From the NCBI GenBank assembly GCA_003220345.1, contig QHSC01000078.1, forward strand, positions 62,001 through 126,000: DNA of 64,000 bases. The letters run 5' to 3'. A program made the translations under genes and the position numbers. Within the stretch, counting starts at the first letter, position 1, and every line of letters begins with the position of its first letter. Positions 38,006 through 47,205 of the stretch are shown in pieces. Under the pieces are notes generated by a model, which saw only the letters and a program-made list of their open reading frames with translations, did not search any database and had not been told where the DNA came from. This stretch comes from Candidatus Rokuibacteriota bacterium. Its GTDB lineage: Bacteria; Methylomirabilota; Methylomirabilia; Rokubacteriales; CSP1-6.

Positions 38006-38692
38006 ATGAAGGTCCTCGCGCTCGAGAGCGCCACCCTCTCAGGCGGGGCCGCCCTCGTCGACGGCGAACGCCTGCTGGGAGAGGTCACGCTCGACGTCGC
38101 GGTGACCCATTCCGAGCGACTCATGGCCGCCGTCGACCGCCTGGTCGCGGACTGTGGGCTGTCCCCGCATGACCTGGACGGCCTGGCGGTATCCATCGGG
38201 CCGGGCTCCTTCACGGGCCTGCGAGTCGGCATTGCCACGGCCAAGGGACTCGGCCTTGCCCTCGATCTGCCCATCGCGGCCGTGCCGACGCTCGACGCGC
38301 TCGCAGGCCGCCTGCCCTTTGCCGACACCCCCGTCTGCCCCATCCTCGACGCGCGCAAGGGCGAGGTCTATCTCTCCCGGTATCGATGGGACGGCCGGGC
38401 CATGGTCAGGGAATGGGACTATCTGGCCCTCTCTCCCGAGGCGGCCGCGGCCCTCCTCGAGCCGCCCGTGATCTTGCTGGGAGACGGCATCGCCGCCTGC
38501 CGGCCATGGCTCGCGCGGCTTGGTGAAGGCTGCCGGGTGGCGCCGCCCGCCCAGCGCATGCCGTCGCCCGCCGTGGTCGCCCAGCTCGGACGGCGTGCTC
38601 TCGAAGCGGGTGAGGGGTGGCACGCCGACGACATCGCGCCGCTCTACCTCCGACCCTCGGAGGCCGAGCTCAAGGCCCGGCGAACGTCATGA
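38006..38692 (+). CDS. tsaB: tRNA threonylcarbamoyladenosine biosynthesis protein TsaB
   Basis: TsaB partners TsaD and TsaE in making t6A37 in tRNAs reading ANN codons. The 228-residue protein has the ASKHA-type N-terminus VLALESATLSGGAALVDG, HSERLMAAVDRLVADCGL and IGPGSFTGLRVGIATAKGLG, all typical. Its TGA overlaps the rimI ATG, the usual tsaB-rimI pairing; tsaD is not in the window. Confidence 0.93.
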   Translation: MKVLALESATLSGGAALVDGERLLGEVTLDVAVTHSERLMAAVDRLVADCGLSPHDLDGLAVSIGPGSFTGLRVGIATAKGLGLALDLPIAAVPTLDALAGRLPFADTPVCPILDARKGEVYLSRYRWDGRAMVREWDYLALSPEAAAALLEPPVILLGDGIAACRPWLARLGEGCRVAPPAQRMPSPAVVAQLGRRALEAGEGWHADDIAPLYLRPSEAELKARRTS

Positions 38693-39195
38693 GCACCATG
38701 GACGTCAAGCTCCGGCTCGCTCCCATGACCCTGGCCGACCTCGACGAGGTCGTGGCCATCGAGCGCGTGTCCTTCCCCACGCCGTGGACGCCGGCGGCCT
38801 TCCGCTACGAGATCCAGCAGAACCGCGTGGCGCGTTGCTCGGTGATGCGCGCCGAGCGCCAGGTGGTCGGATACCTCTGCCTCTGGGAGATCGGCCACGA
38901 GGTCCACATCACCAACCTTGCCGTGCATCCGGACTGGCGCCATCGCGGCGTGGGCCGCGCCATCCTCGTCGCCGCCCTCTCGGAGGCCGTGGCCCGGGGC
39001 GTGACCCTGGCCTTCCTCGAGGTGCGTCCGGGCAATGCCCCCGCCGTCGCGCTCTATGGCAGCCTCGGATTCCAGATCATCGGTCGGCGGAGCGGCTACT
39101 ATTTCGACACGGGGGAAGACGCCCTCGTCATGGAGGCACGCCTCGGAGACGACACGGTCGGGGCGGTGGCCGGGAACCAGGGCACGGGATCCTGA
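38689..39195 (+). CDS. rimI: Ribosomal protein S18 alanine N-acetyltransferase RimI-like
   Basis: A 168-residue GNAT enzyme with the RimI features IERVSFPTPWTPAAFRYEI, the acetyl-CoA loop NLAVHPDWRHRGVGRAIL and FLEVRPGNAPAVALYGSLGFQIIGRRSGYYFDTGEDALVM. RimI acetylates the N-terminus of S18 in enterobacteria. ATG 38689 (overlapping the tsaB stop) or ATG 38698 could be the start. Confidence 0.9.
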   Translation: MSTMDVKLRLAPMTLADLDEVVAIERVSFPTPWTPAAFRYEIQQNRVARCSVMRAERQVVGYLCLWEIGHEVHITNLAVHPDWRHRGVGRAILVAALSEAVARGVTLAFLEVRPGNAPAVALYGSLGFQIIGRRSGYYFDTGEDALVMEARLGDDTVGAVAGNQGTGS

Positions 39196-39254
39196 GTTAC
39201 CGTCGCACGCGCTTCCGTGGTGCGAACCCACTCACCCCTGGAGGGACACGCCCC

Positions 39255-39899
39255 ATGATCGGACGCCTCGTCATGACTATGCTCGTCCTGGTCGTCGCCG
39301 TGCCGGCCTGGGCACGGGCGGAGCCCATCAATCTCAAGATGCTGTCGAACTACTCACGCGCGACGTTCAAGACGGATGCGCCACTCGAGACCGTGGTGGG
39401 CAACACGGCCGGCCCCGCCGTGACAGGCAATCTGACGGTTGATCCGTTCAAGCCCGGCACCGCCAGCGGAACCATCAAGGTCGACCTGACCACGCTGAAC
39501 ACCGGCGTCGCCAAGCGCGACGCGGACATGCAGGGGCCGCAATACCTCGACATCGCCGCCAACGAGGCGAACAAGTTCGCCGTCTTCGAGATCAAGAGCA
39601 TCGAGATGGCGGGGCCGCTGGAGCCGGGCAAGGAAGTTCCGGCCAAGGTCAAGGGCATCCTCACCATCAAGCAGAAGCCCGTGGAGACGGTGGCCGACGC
39701 GCGCGTGACCTATATCAAGCTCACCCCCGAGCAGGTGGAGGCTCAGAAGCGCTTCGGGTTTGCCAGCGAGAACATCAAGGTACGGTCCAAGCTCGGCACG
39801 ACCTTCAGCAATCACGGCATCACCATCCCCCAGCTCATGTTCCTGAAGCTCTCCAACGAGATCGCCATCGAGACGGACCTGACCTTCGCCAAGCAATAG
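39255..39899 (+). CDS. YceI-like periplasmic protein
   Basis: The 214-residue product begins with a clear signal peptide (MIGRLVMTMLVLVVAVPAWARA), with cleavage likely after ARA. A YceI/lipocalin-like barrel follows (SGTIKVDLTTLNTGVAKRDADM...YLDIAANEANKFAVFEIKSIE...VKGILTIKQKPVET). YceI proteins bind isoprenoid or other amphiphilic ligands; the ligand here is unknown. ATG 39255 is chosen for the signal peptide. The much longer open frame is a read-in from tsaB/rimI. Confidence 0.82.
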   Translation: MIGRLVMTMLVLVVAVPAWARAEPINLKMLSNYSRATFKTDAPLETVVGNTAGPAVTGNLTVDPFKPGTASGTIKVDLTTLNTGVAKRDADMQGPQYLDIAANEANKFAVFEIKSIEMAGPLEPGKEVPAKVKGILTIKQKPVETVADARVTYIKLTPEQVEAQKRFGFASENIKVRSKLGTTFSNHGITIPQLMFLKLSNEIAIETDLTFAKQ

Positions 39900-39932
39900 C
39901 CGGCAGGGCGCTCCGGGGCGCGAAGGCGAATC

Positions 39933-39941
39933 TGCTAGAAT
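39933..39941 (+). promoter_or_regulatory. Extended -10 promoter element before meaB
   Basis: TGCTAGAAT is an extended -10 (TGn plus TAGAAT) ending 6 bases before the meaB GTG. Transcription would begin at or next to the start codon, implying a leaderless transcript. No good -35 element is seen. Confidence 0.4.
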
Positions 39942-39947
39942 CTTCGG

Positions 39948-40937
39948 GTGCCCGCCGCCGCACCCGCCCCTCCGCACACCCTCGTCGAGCGAATGCTCGC
40001 GGGCGACCGCCTCGCCCTCGCCCGCCTCATCACGCGGGTCGAGAACCGCGGACCGGAAATACCCGAGATCATGCGCGCCATCCAGCCGCGGCTGGGCCGC
40101 GCCCATGTCCTCGGGATCACCGGGCCGCCGGGAGCGGGCAAGTCCACCCTCGTCGACCGCCTCACGAGCCATCTCCGCGCGGAAGGCGCCGCCGTCGGCG
40201 TGCTCGCGGTGGATCCGTCGAGCCCGTTCACGGGGGGCGCCGTCCTGGGCGACCGCATCCGCATGCAGGCCCACACCCTGGATCCCGAGGTGTTCATCCG
40301 CAGCATGGCCACGCGCGGCAGCCTCGGCGGCCTCGCCGGCGCCACGGGCGACGTGCTCAAGCTCATGGACGCGTTCGGGTTTCCCTGGGTGCTCGTGGAG
40401 ACGGTGGGGGTGGGACAGACCGAGCTCGACATCGTGAAGCTCGCCGACACGACGGTGGTCGCCCTCGTCCCCGAGTCGGGCGACTCTGTCCAGGCGATGA
40501 AAGCGGGGCTGATGGAGGTCGCCGACATCTTCGTCGTCAACAAGGCCGACCGTGACGGCGCCCACGTCCTCATGGCCGAGCTGCGATTCTCGATGCACCT
40601 GCACTACTCGAGCAGCGCTTCGCCCAAGGACATCGACTGGGAGACGCCGGTGCTCGCCACCCAGGCCGTCAGCGACGTCGGGGTGACGGAGCTTCTCGCG
40701 GAGGTCAAGCGGCACCGGGCCGTCCTCGAGGCGGGCGGCGCCCTCGAGAAGCGCCGGCAGGCGCGGCGGCGCGCGGAGCTGCGGACCCTCCTCGTCGAGC
40801 GCTTCGCGAGCGAGGTGCTCGGGCGCGTCGAGCAGGACCGCGCCATCGCCCGCGTCTTCGACGCGGTCGCCGACGGCGCGCTCGATTCCTACTCCGCCGT
40901 CTCCCGGATCCTCTCCACGATGCTCCGGCCGCCTTGA
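39948..40937 (+). CDS. meaB: MeaB/ArgK-type GTPase (methylmalonyl-CoA mutase chaperone)
   Basis: A 329-residue G3E-family GTPase with Walker A GPPGAGKST at residues 59-67, VDPSSPFTGGAVLGDRIRM, the RSMATRGSLGGLAGAT motif, VETVGVGQ and the NKAD specificity motif. MeaB protects and reloads the B12-dependent methylmalonyl-CoA mutase or related acyl-CoA mutases, none of which is in this window. GTG start with no Shine-Dalgarno sequence but an extended -10 just upstream. Confidence 0.92.
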   Translation: MPAAAPAPPHTLVERMLAGDRLALARLITRVENRGPEIPEIMRAIQPRLGRAHVLGITGPPGAGKSTLVDRLTSHLRAEGAAVGVLAVDPSSPFTGGAVLGDRIRMQAHTLDPEVFIRSMATRGSLGGLAGATGDVLKLMDAFGFPWVLVETVGVGQTELDIVKLADTTVVALVPESGDSVQAMKAGLMEVADIFVVNKADRDGAHVLMAELRFSMHLHYSSSASPKDIDWETPVLATQAVSDVGVTELLAEVKRHRAVLEAGGALEKRRQARRRAELRTLLVERFASEVLGRVEQDRAIARVFDAVADGALDSYSAVSRILSTMLRPP

Positions 40938-41000
40938 CACCCCGGAGGCGGCCCCGCACTATGAGGCCCAACATCCGCCCATTACGGAGGTTCCGCTGAA

Positions 41001-43016
41001 ATGTCGCCGTCTCACCAGTGGTATGGGGTCGTCCCCGGCTGGCTCCCGTTCTACGCGCTGATCGCCGTCGCGCTCGTGCTCTTCGCGCAAAGGGCGATCT
41101 TTCTCCTCCGGCTCATGCTGGCGGGGAAGCCGGCCGCGCGATGGGACAAGGTGCCCCAGCGACTGGTCGCGGTCCTCGTCTACGTGTTCGGCCAGGCGAG
41201 GCTCCTGCAGAACGACTTCTGGCCCGGGCTCATGCATGCCACGATCTTCTGGGGCTTCGTCGTCCTCACGCTCGGGACGGTCGAGTTCTTCGGGCAGGGG
41301 ATGGCCGAAGGGTTCCACCTCCCGCTTCTCTCCAACACGCCGCACTACCTGATCCTCGAGGACGCCTTCAGCGTGGCCGTCATCGCGGCCATCGCCTACG
41401 CGGCCTACCGCCGGCTGGTGACGAAGCCCCGCCGCCTCACCCTCTCCCCCGAGGGTCTCTTCATCCTGCTCCTGATCTTCGGGCTCATGATCACGGACCT
41501 GGCGGCGGACGCGGGCCGGATCGTGCTCGCTCCCGCGCCCTCTGACCACTGGCAGTTCGCGGGGAGCGCCCTCGCGGGCGTGCTCGCCCACCTGCCGGCG
41601 GGGGCGGTCACCGCCGTCTTCCACGTGTCGTGGTGGCTCCACGCGGTGCTCCTCCTGAGCTTCCTCGTGTACCTGCCGTACTCCAAGCACCTGCACATCA
41701 TGGCCGCGCCCTTCAACGTCTTCTTCGCCTCGCAGAGGCCCAAGGGCCAGTTCCAGACGGTGAACCTCGAGGAAGCCGAGACCTTCGGTGTGGGCAGCCT
41801 CAACGACTTCAGCTGGAAGGATCTCTTCGACACGTACAACTGCACCGAATGCGGCCGCTGCACCTCCGGGTGCCCGGCCAACATCAGCGGCAAGGAGCTC
41901 GATCCGAAGTGGCTCATCCTGAATCTTCAGGACTTTCTCCTCGAGAGCGCGGGGGGCCACGCCAAGCACGGACATCAGGCGGGCGACAAGCCGGCCGCCG
42001 AGAAGCCCTCCGCGAGGCCAATGGTCGGCGACGTCATCCACGACAACGTCCTCTGGGCCTGCACGACCTGCCGCTGGTGCGTGGACGCCTGTCCCGTCTT
42101 CATCGAGCACGTGCCCAAGATCGTGGACATGCGGCGCTGGCTCGTCCTCACGGAATCGCGGTTCCCCGCGGAGCTGCAGCCCGCCTTCCGCAATCTCGAG
42201 ACGAACGGCAATCCGTGGCAGATGTCCTGGCAGACGCGGGCGGAGTGGGCCGGCGATCTCGGCTTGCGGCTCATGAGCGACGTGCGCGAGGCGGAGTATC
42301 TCTACTGGGTCGGCTGCTACGGCTCCTTCGACGAGCGGAACAAGAAGGTGGCGCGGGCCTTCGTCAAGCTCATGCAGGCGGCGGGAGTGGACTTCGCCAT
42401 CCTGGGCAACGAGGAGAAGTGCACGGGCGAGCCGGCGCGGCGGCTGGGGCACGAGTACCTCTACCAGACGCTCGCCCAGGGCAACATCGAGACGCTGAAG
42501 CAGTACAAGTTCCAGACCATCGTCACGGCCTGCCCCCACTGCTTCAACACCATCCGGAACGAGTACCCTGATTTCGACGGGCGGTTCAAGGTCATCCACC
42601 ACAGCCAGCTCCTCGACGAGCTGGTGCAGTCGGGACGGCTGAAGGTGCCGCGCGAGCGGACGGAGCGGATCACCTATCACGACGCCTGCAATCTCGGCCG
42701 GTACAACGACGTGTACGAGGAGCCGCGGCGCGTGCTTGCCTCCGCCACGCGGGGCGAGCTGGCGGAGATGAAGCTGTCTCGCTCCAAGGGCATGTGCTGC
42801 GGGGGCGGGGGCGGCCGCGTGTGGATGGAGGAGAACGAGGGGCGTCGCGTGAACCAGATCCGTGTCGAGCAGGCCATGGAGGTGAACCCGGACATCCTGG
42901 CCTCCGCGTGCCCCTTCTGTCTCACCATGTTCGAGGACGGGGTCAAGGGCAAGGGCGTGGGCGACAAGATCAAGGCCCGCGACATCGCGGAGGTGCTGGC
43001 CGAGGGGCTGCCCTAG
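41001..43016 (+). CDS. Membrane Fe-S oxidoreductase (NarI-like plus HdrD-like CCG domains)
   Basis: The 671-residue protein has five or six transmembrane segments in a NarI-like N-terminus (about 1-260). Two 4Fe-4S motifs follow (CTECGRCTSGCP from Cys281 and CTTCRWCVDACP from Cys354), then two CCG cysteine-rich domains (VGCYGS...CTGEPARRLG...ACPHCFNTI, and YHDACNLGRYN...MCCGGGGGRVW...ACPFCLTMF). Such proteins are thought to pass electrons between ETF or another cytosolic donor and membrane quinone. No etf genes are adjacent. GGAGG precedes the ATG by 8-12 bases. The stop is TAG. Confidence 0.88.
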   Translation: MSPSHQWYGVVPGWLPFYALIAVALVLFAQRAIFLLRLMLAGKPAARWDKVPQRLVAVLVYVFGQARLLQNDFWPGLMHATIFWGFVVLTLGTVEFFGQGMAEGFHLPLLSNTPHYLILEDAFSVAVIAAIAYAAYRRLVTKPRRLTLSPEGLFILLLIFGLMITDLAADAGRIVLAPAPSDHWQFAGSALAGVLAHLPAGAVTAVFHVSWWLHAVLLLSFLVYLPYSKHLHIMAAPFNVFFASQRPKGQFQTVNLEEAETFGVGSLNDFSWKDLFDTYNCTECGRCTSGCPANISGKELDPKWLILNLQDFLLESAGGHAKHGHQAGDKPAAEKPSARPMVGDVIHDNVLWACTTCRWCVDACPVFIEHVPKIVDMRRWLVLTESRFPAELQPAFRNLETNGNPWQMSWQTRAEWAGDLGLRLMSDVREAEYLYWVGCYGSFDERNKKVARAFVKLMQAAGVDFAILGNEEKCTGEPARRLGHEYLYQTLAQGNIETLKQYKFQTIVTACPHCFNTIRNEYPDFDGRFKVIHHSQLLDELVQSGRLKVPRERTERITYHDACNLGRYNDVYEEPRRVLASATRGELAEMKLSRSKGMCCGGGGGRVWMEENEGRRVNQIRVEQAMEVNPDILASACPFCLTMFEDGVKGKGVGDKIKARDIAEVLAEGLP

Positions 43017-43025
43017 CCGCTTGCC

Positions 43026-43385
43026 ATGAAAGCCTTCTCGCTGCTCCTCCCGCGTCTGGCGGGCATGCTGACGGCGCTGATGGCGGACCGCGCGGTGCCG
43101 GGGCGGGCCAAGCTCCTCCTCGCCGCCCTGGCCGTGTACTTGGTGACGCCGCTCGACCTGATTCCCGATTTCATTCCGTTTTTCGGCTGGCTCGACGATG
43201 CGGTCCTGGTTGCCCTCGTCCTCGATCGACTCGTCAGTCTCCTCGGCCGCCCCTTGCTGCTCAAGCACTGGCCATTCGAGGCCGCGTCCCTCGACGCCAC
43301 CCTCGCCACGGCCCGGCGGCTCGCGGCCTGGGTGCCCGAGCGCCTGAGGACGCGCGTGCTCACGCCGAGGCGGGTGGCCGCGTGA
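43026..43385 (+). CDS. DUF1232 (YkvA-like) small membrane protein
   Basis: A 119-residue protein with the DUF1232 core YLVTPLDLIPDFIPFFGWLDDAVLVALVLDRL and hydrophobic segments around residues 30-80. The function of the family is unknown. It lies 9 bases after the Fe-S oxidoreductase and its TGA overlaps the CoA-transferase start (TGATG). Confidence 0.85.
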   Translation: MKAFSLLLPRLAGMLTALMADRAVPGRAKLLLAALAVYLVTPLDLIPDFIPFFGWLDDAVLVALVLDRLVSLLGRPLLLKHWPFEAASLDATLATARRLAAWVPERLRTRVLTPRRVAA

Positions 43386-45166
43386 TGGATGCGGCGTACC
43401 ACGACGTCATCCGGCGGCGCCTCGAGCTGCCCCTCCACGAGGGGCCCGACAAGGTCACCACCCTCGCGGAGGCGGTGCGCCGGCACGTCCGGGCCGGCGA
43501 CACGGTCTACGTCGGGGCCGCCCACGGGCGCGCCAACGTGCTCGTCCGCGAGGTCACGCGCCAGTGGTGGGGCAGGCGCCCCGACTTCACGCTCGCGGCC
43601 ATCGGCGTCGGATCTCCGTGGACCGCCCTCATCCATGGCGGCCTCGTCCGCCGCGTCATCACCACCTTCATGGGCGAGGGCTATCCCTTCCCCACGCCGC
43701 AGCCCTTGATCTCCCGGGCCGTCCTGGAGGGCAGGCTGGAGGTCCAGAACTGGTCGATGCTGACCATGCCGCTGCGGCTCCTCGCCGGCGCCATGGGCGT
43801 GCCCTTCCTCACCACGAAGTCGCTCCTCGGCTCCTCCATGGAAGAGGACAACGCGAGGGACGGGGACTTCATGGTCGCCGACGATCCCTTCGGGGGAGAG
43901 GAGCGCGTGGGCTACGTCCGCGCGCTCGTGCCCGACGTGGCCCTCATTCACGCCTGGGCGGCCGACCGCGCGGGCAATGTGCTGACGGCGGCACCGCTCA
44001 ACGAGAACCTGTACGGCGCCATGGCCGCCCGGCGCGGCGCCGTCGTCTCCGTCGAGCGCATCGTCTCCACCGACTTCATCCGGCGCCATTCGGGTCTCGT
44101 CAAGCTTCCCTCGCAGTACGTTCAGGCCGTGGTCGAGGCGCCGCAGGGATGTCATCCCGGCGGCATGTACGGCATGGGGATCGCCGAGCTGGAAGGGTAT
44201 GCGGAAGATCTGGAATGGATCCTCGAGTGCCGGCGGGCCTTCCGTGAGCCCGGGCCGGCGGAGGCCTGGATCAAGGAGTGGATCCTCGACGTGCCGGACC
44301 AGGCGAGCTATCTGGCCAAGCTCGGCTATGGGCGGATCATGGAGACCAAGGGCCGCGCCCACACCGACGCGTGGGTCTCCGAGCTCGAGTCGCTATCCGC
44401 GACGCTGCCGGAGCCTGGATCCCCCGCCTCTTCATCCGAGTGGATGGTGGTGGCGGCGGCGCGCGTCCTCGCCGAGAAGGTCCGCGCGCACGGCTACCGG
44501 AGCTTCCTGGCCGGCGTGGGCAACTCCAACCTCGCCGCCTGGCTGGCCGCGTACGAGCTCAAGCGGGACGGCGTCGACGTCGAGCTCATGGCCGAGACGG
44601 GCATGGTCGGCTACCTCCCACGGCCCGCCGAGCCCTTCGTGTTCTCCTTTCGCAATTTTCCCTCGGCCAAGATGCTCACGGACATCCTGCACGTCATGGG
44701 GGTGTTCATGGGTGGCCGGCACAACGCCTGCCTGGGATCGCTGGCCGCGGGACAGATCGACAAGCACGGCAACATCAACTCGACCATCATTCCGGGCGTG
44801 ACCTACGTCACGGGCTCGGGCGGCGCCAACGACATCACCTCCTCCTCGCGCGAGGTGGTGGTCTGCCTCCAGCAGTCGCCCCGACGCTTCGTGGACAAGG
44901 TGCCCTACATCACGGCGCCGGGCCGCACGGTACGCGCCGTGGTCTCCGATCTCGGCCTCTACGAGAAGCACGGGGATGACGGGACGCTCCGCCTCACGGG
45001 CACCTTCGGCGATCGCGCGGAGGCCGCCGCCGTGGACGCCGCCCGCGCGGCCTGTGGCTGGGAGCTGGGCGTCGCTCCCGCGCTGCGGCTCTTCGAGGCG
45101 CCGACGGCCGACGAGCTCGCCCTCATCCGCCTCTTCGATCCGCGCCGCTACTTCTTGGGGGCGTAG
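43385..45166 (+). CDS. Family I CoA-transferase, fused alpha and beta halves
   Basis: The 593-residue product has two CoA-transferase-like lobes. The first (about 1-300, GDTVYVGAAHGRANVLVREVTRQWW) resembles the alpha subunit and the second (about 340-590, LAEKVRAHGYRSFLAGVGNSNLAAW...MGGRHNACLGSLAAGQIDKHGNINST) the beta subunit, as in glutaconate CoA-transferase or IpdAB. Substrate acyl-CoA unknown. ATG 43385 is used; an overlapping GTG at 43382 adds one residue. The 3' end overlaps the opposing membrane-protein gene by 44 bases. Confidence 0.85.
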   Translation: MDAAYHDVIRRRLELPLHEGPDKVTTLAEAVRRHVRAGDTVYVGAAHGRANVLVREVTRQWWGRRPDFTLAAIGVGSPWTALIHGGLVRRVITTFMGEGYPFPTPQPLISRAVLEGRLEVQNWSMLTMPLRLLAGAMGVPFLTTKSLLGSSMEEDNARDGDFMVADDPFGGEERVGYVRALVPDVALIHAWAADRAGNVLTAAPLNENLYGAMAARRGAVVSVERIVSTDFIRRHSGLVKLPSQYVQAVVEAPQGCHPGGMYGMGIAELEGYAEDLEWILECRRAFREPGPAEAWIKEWILDVPDQASYLAKLGYGRIMETKGRAHTDAWVSELESLSATLPEPGSPASSSEWMVVAAARVLAEKVRAHGYRSFLAGVGNSNLAAWLAAYELKRDGVDVELMAETGMVGYLPRPAEPFVFSFRNFPSAKMLTDILHVMGVFMGGRHNACLGSLAAGQIDKHGNINSTIIPGVTYVTGSGGANDITSSSREVVVCLQQSPRRFVDKVPYITAPGRTVRAVVSDLGLYEKHGDDGTLRLTGTFGDRAEAAAVDAARAACGWELGVAPALRLFEAPTADELALIRLFDPRRYFLGA

Positions 45167-45803
45167 GGGCGCCAAAGACGCGCCCCAGGACAAGGTGGGT
45201 CGGCACGTAGAGCGCGAGCACGTTGAACGCCATCATCAGCAGCAGCCACCGTCGCGGCGCCATCCACGTCTGGGGATGCTTGTCATCGAAGCCGTAGACA
45301 TAGTTGATGTTCACCGCCCAGTTCGGGTGCGAGGGTGGGGGAGGTGGAGCGGGGGCGAGAAGATACGAGATGAGGAGAACGATGACGGCGGCCAGGGCCT
45401 GGAGGGGGAGCGCCCGTCGGTCGTAGCCCAGTCGGGAGAGCAGCCACAACAGCACGAAGGGAAGCCATCCGTGAAACAGGGAGAGCCCCCGCAGAAACAG
45501 GGGAAGGCTCCCCTCGAACATGTAGTTGGTGACGCCCGTCACGTGCACGCCCGCCACGAGCCGGCACAGCAGGTCGACCACCCACAGCATCTGCGGCAGC
45601 GTGATGGCCACCGCCTGCATGCTGACGAGGAGCGGGCTCTCGATCCAGATGGCCACGCCGGTGACGAGCAGGGCGATGTCACAGAAGTAAAGAAAGTTCC
45701 ACGGGGTATACGTGACCCAGTACCACGGTACGAGGATGGCCACGAAGACGGTGTAGGCCAGCTTCACCCACCGGGGAATGCGCCGGCTGACTCCCGTCGT
45801 CAT
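45123..45803 (-). CDS. Hypothetical multi-pass membrane protein
   Basis: A 226-residue integral membrane protein with about six hydrophobic segments (e.g. LAYTVFVAILVPWYWV, FLYFCDIALLVTGVAIWI, LLLMMAFNVLALYVPTHLVL). It has aromatic-rich loops (TPWNFLYF, NINYVYGFDDKHPQTWM). I do not recognise the family. ATG 45803 is preferred because upstream residues are Arg/Pro-rich and not membrane-like. It diverges from the periplasmic hydrolase gene and converges on, and overlaps, the CoA-transferase gene. Confidence 0.72.
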   Translation of the reverse strand: MTTGVSRRIPRWVKLAYTVFVAILVPWYWVTYTPWNFLYFCDIALLVTGVAIWIESPLLVSMQAVAITLPQMLWVVDLLCRLVAGVHVTGVTNYMFEGSLPLFLRGLSLFHGWLPFVLLWLLSRLGYDRRALPLQALAAVIVLLISYLLAPAPPPPPSHPNWAVNINYVYGFDDKHPQTWMAPRRWLLLMMAFNVLALYVPTHLVLGRVFGAPTPPRSSGADRRGG

Positions 45804-45900
45804 GAGGTATGTTGTCTGGGGTGGCGGGAGGCCGGCGCAAGGCGCCGGGCCTGGCCCGCCGGGCCACGCAGTGAAGCATCCAGGAGGAAAGACCGCCAAG

Positions 45901-47205
45901 ATGATGCGAGCGCGACGCGACGGGAGACGGCGACAGCTTGTGACCTTGCGTGTGCCGCCGATCCTCTTGATCCTGGTCTGTCTGTCATGGAGCACGGTCC
46001 GAGCCGAGGACTACAAGTATCCGTATCGCGACCCCTACGTGGCGACCACCACCGCCGCCATCCTGAATTCCGACGACCTCACTCCCAAGCTCAAACGGCA
46101 GATAGTCCACGTGCCGGGTCTCCCCGGCAGGGACCAGCTCCCCGCTCTGGAAGGGCGCGGCGAGCTGAAGGTCACGCTCTATCGCCAGAACCGACCCGCC
46201 CCCTTGCTCTTCATTCTCTCCGGCATCGGCACCAACCCATACTTCGGCCTCGCGACCTACTTCGCCGGCCTCTTCCATGCCGAAGGCTCTCACATCGTCA
46301 TCCTCCCGTCCCCCATGAGCTGGAACTTCGCGCTGGCGGCCAGCCGAAGCGGCGCCCCCGGCTATGTTCCGGAAGACGTCCGCGATCTCTATGAAGCCAT
46401 GCAAAAGACTCTGGACATTCTGAAAGCTCGATACAACGTGAAGATTACGAGAATCAACTTCCTCGGGGCAAGCCTGGGGGCCCTCGAGGGGGCCCACCTG
46501 AGCGTGATCGATGCCCAGGAGCGCAAGATCGGCATCGACACGTATCTGCTCATCAACCCGCCCCTCGATCTCTCCTACGCCCTGGAGAAGGTCGACGAAT
46601 GGTCTGCCCTCCAGGAGAAGCTGGGCCCGAGCAAGTCCAAGGGCCTCCTCGTCAAAGCCCTGGGCATCGTCGAGTCCTTTTCCAAGGACAGGCGGGACGA
46701 CCCGGCGGTCTTCGCGAGGTTCACCAAGGCTTTCGGGGTCTTCACGCGAGAGGAGCTCCAGTTCCTGATCGCCGAGGATCTGGAGATCCTGCTCCCCGAG
46801 CTCGTCTATGTCAGCCAGGGGATCAACGATCAGGGCGTGCTCAAGACTCCCAGGGATCAGGCGAGAAAGCGCCTGGAGGAAGCCAAGGGCTTCCTGTTCA
46901 AGGACTACAGCGAAAAGATCGGCGTGCCGTTGTGGAGAGCTCAGGCGGGCGCCCCCGATGCCGACCTGGACAGCTTCAACAAGCGGGGGTCCCTGGCGCC
47001 GATTCTCGATCAGATACGCGGCAATGCCAGAGTGCACATCATGCACAACGCCGATGATTTCCTGGTCGACCGGAAATCCCTGGAGGAGCTCAAGGAGACA
47101 CTGGGCGATCAGGTGAAGCTCTATCCCTATGGCGGGCACCTGGGGAATCTCTGGTACCCGGAGAACAGGGAGTACGTTCTCCGAACATTCAGGACACCGC
47201 CGTGA
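45901..47205 (+). CDS. Periplasmic alpha/beta hydrolase-like protein
   Basis: The 434-residue product has an N-terminal signal sequence (PPILLILVCLSWSTVRA). Its alpha/beta-hydrolase core has the nucleophile elbow GASLG (Ser191) and a plausible catalytic His413 in YGGHLGNLWYP. The oxyanion region may be LFILSGIGTNPY. Relatives are often encoded near outer-membrane lipid transport genes (MlaA), but none is adjacent here, so the substrate is unknown. ATG 45901 is chosen because AGGAGG lies 13 bases upstream and it gives a signal peptide; 45778 is a possible but unlikely start. Confidence 0.78.
   Translation: MMRARRDGRRRQLVTLRVPPILLILVCLSWSTVRAEDYKYPYRDPYVATTTAAILNSDDLTPKLKRQIVHVPGLPGRDQLPALEGRGELKVTLYRQNRPAPLLFILSGIGTNPYFGLATYFAGLFHAEGSHIVILPSPMSWNFALAASRSGAPGYVPEDVRDLYEAMQKTLDILKARYNVKITRINFLGASLGALEGAHLSVIDAQERKIGIDTYLLINPPLDLSYALEKVDEWSALQEKLGPSKSKGLLVKALGIVESFSKDRRDDPAVFARFTKAFGVFTREELQFLIAEDLEILLPELVYVSQGINDQGVLKTPRDQARKRLEEAKGFLFKDYSEKIGVPLWRAQAGAPDADLDSFNKRGSLAPILDQIRGNARVHIMHNADDFLVDRKSLEELKETLGDQVKLYPYGGHLGNLWYPENREYVLRTFRTPP

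Noticed and set aside
43014-43016. Possible selenocysteine read-through at the end of the CCG-domain Fe-S protein.
   Set aside because: Its stop is TAG, not TGA, and all expected cysteines are already present as Cys codons.
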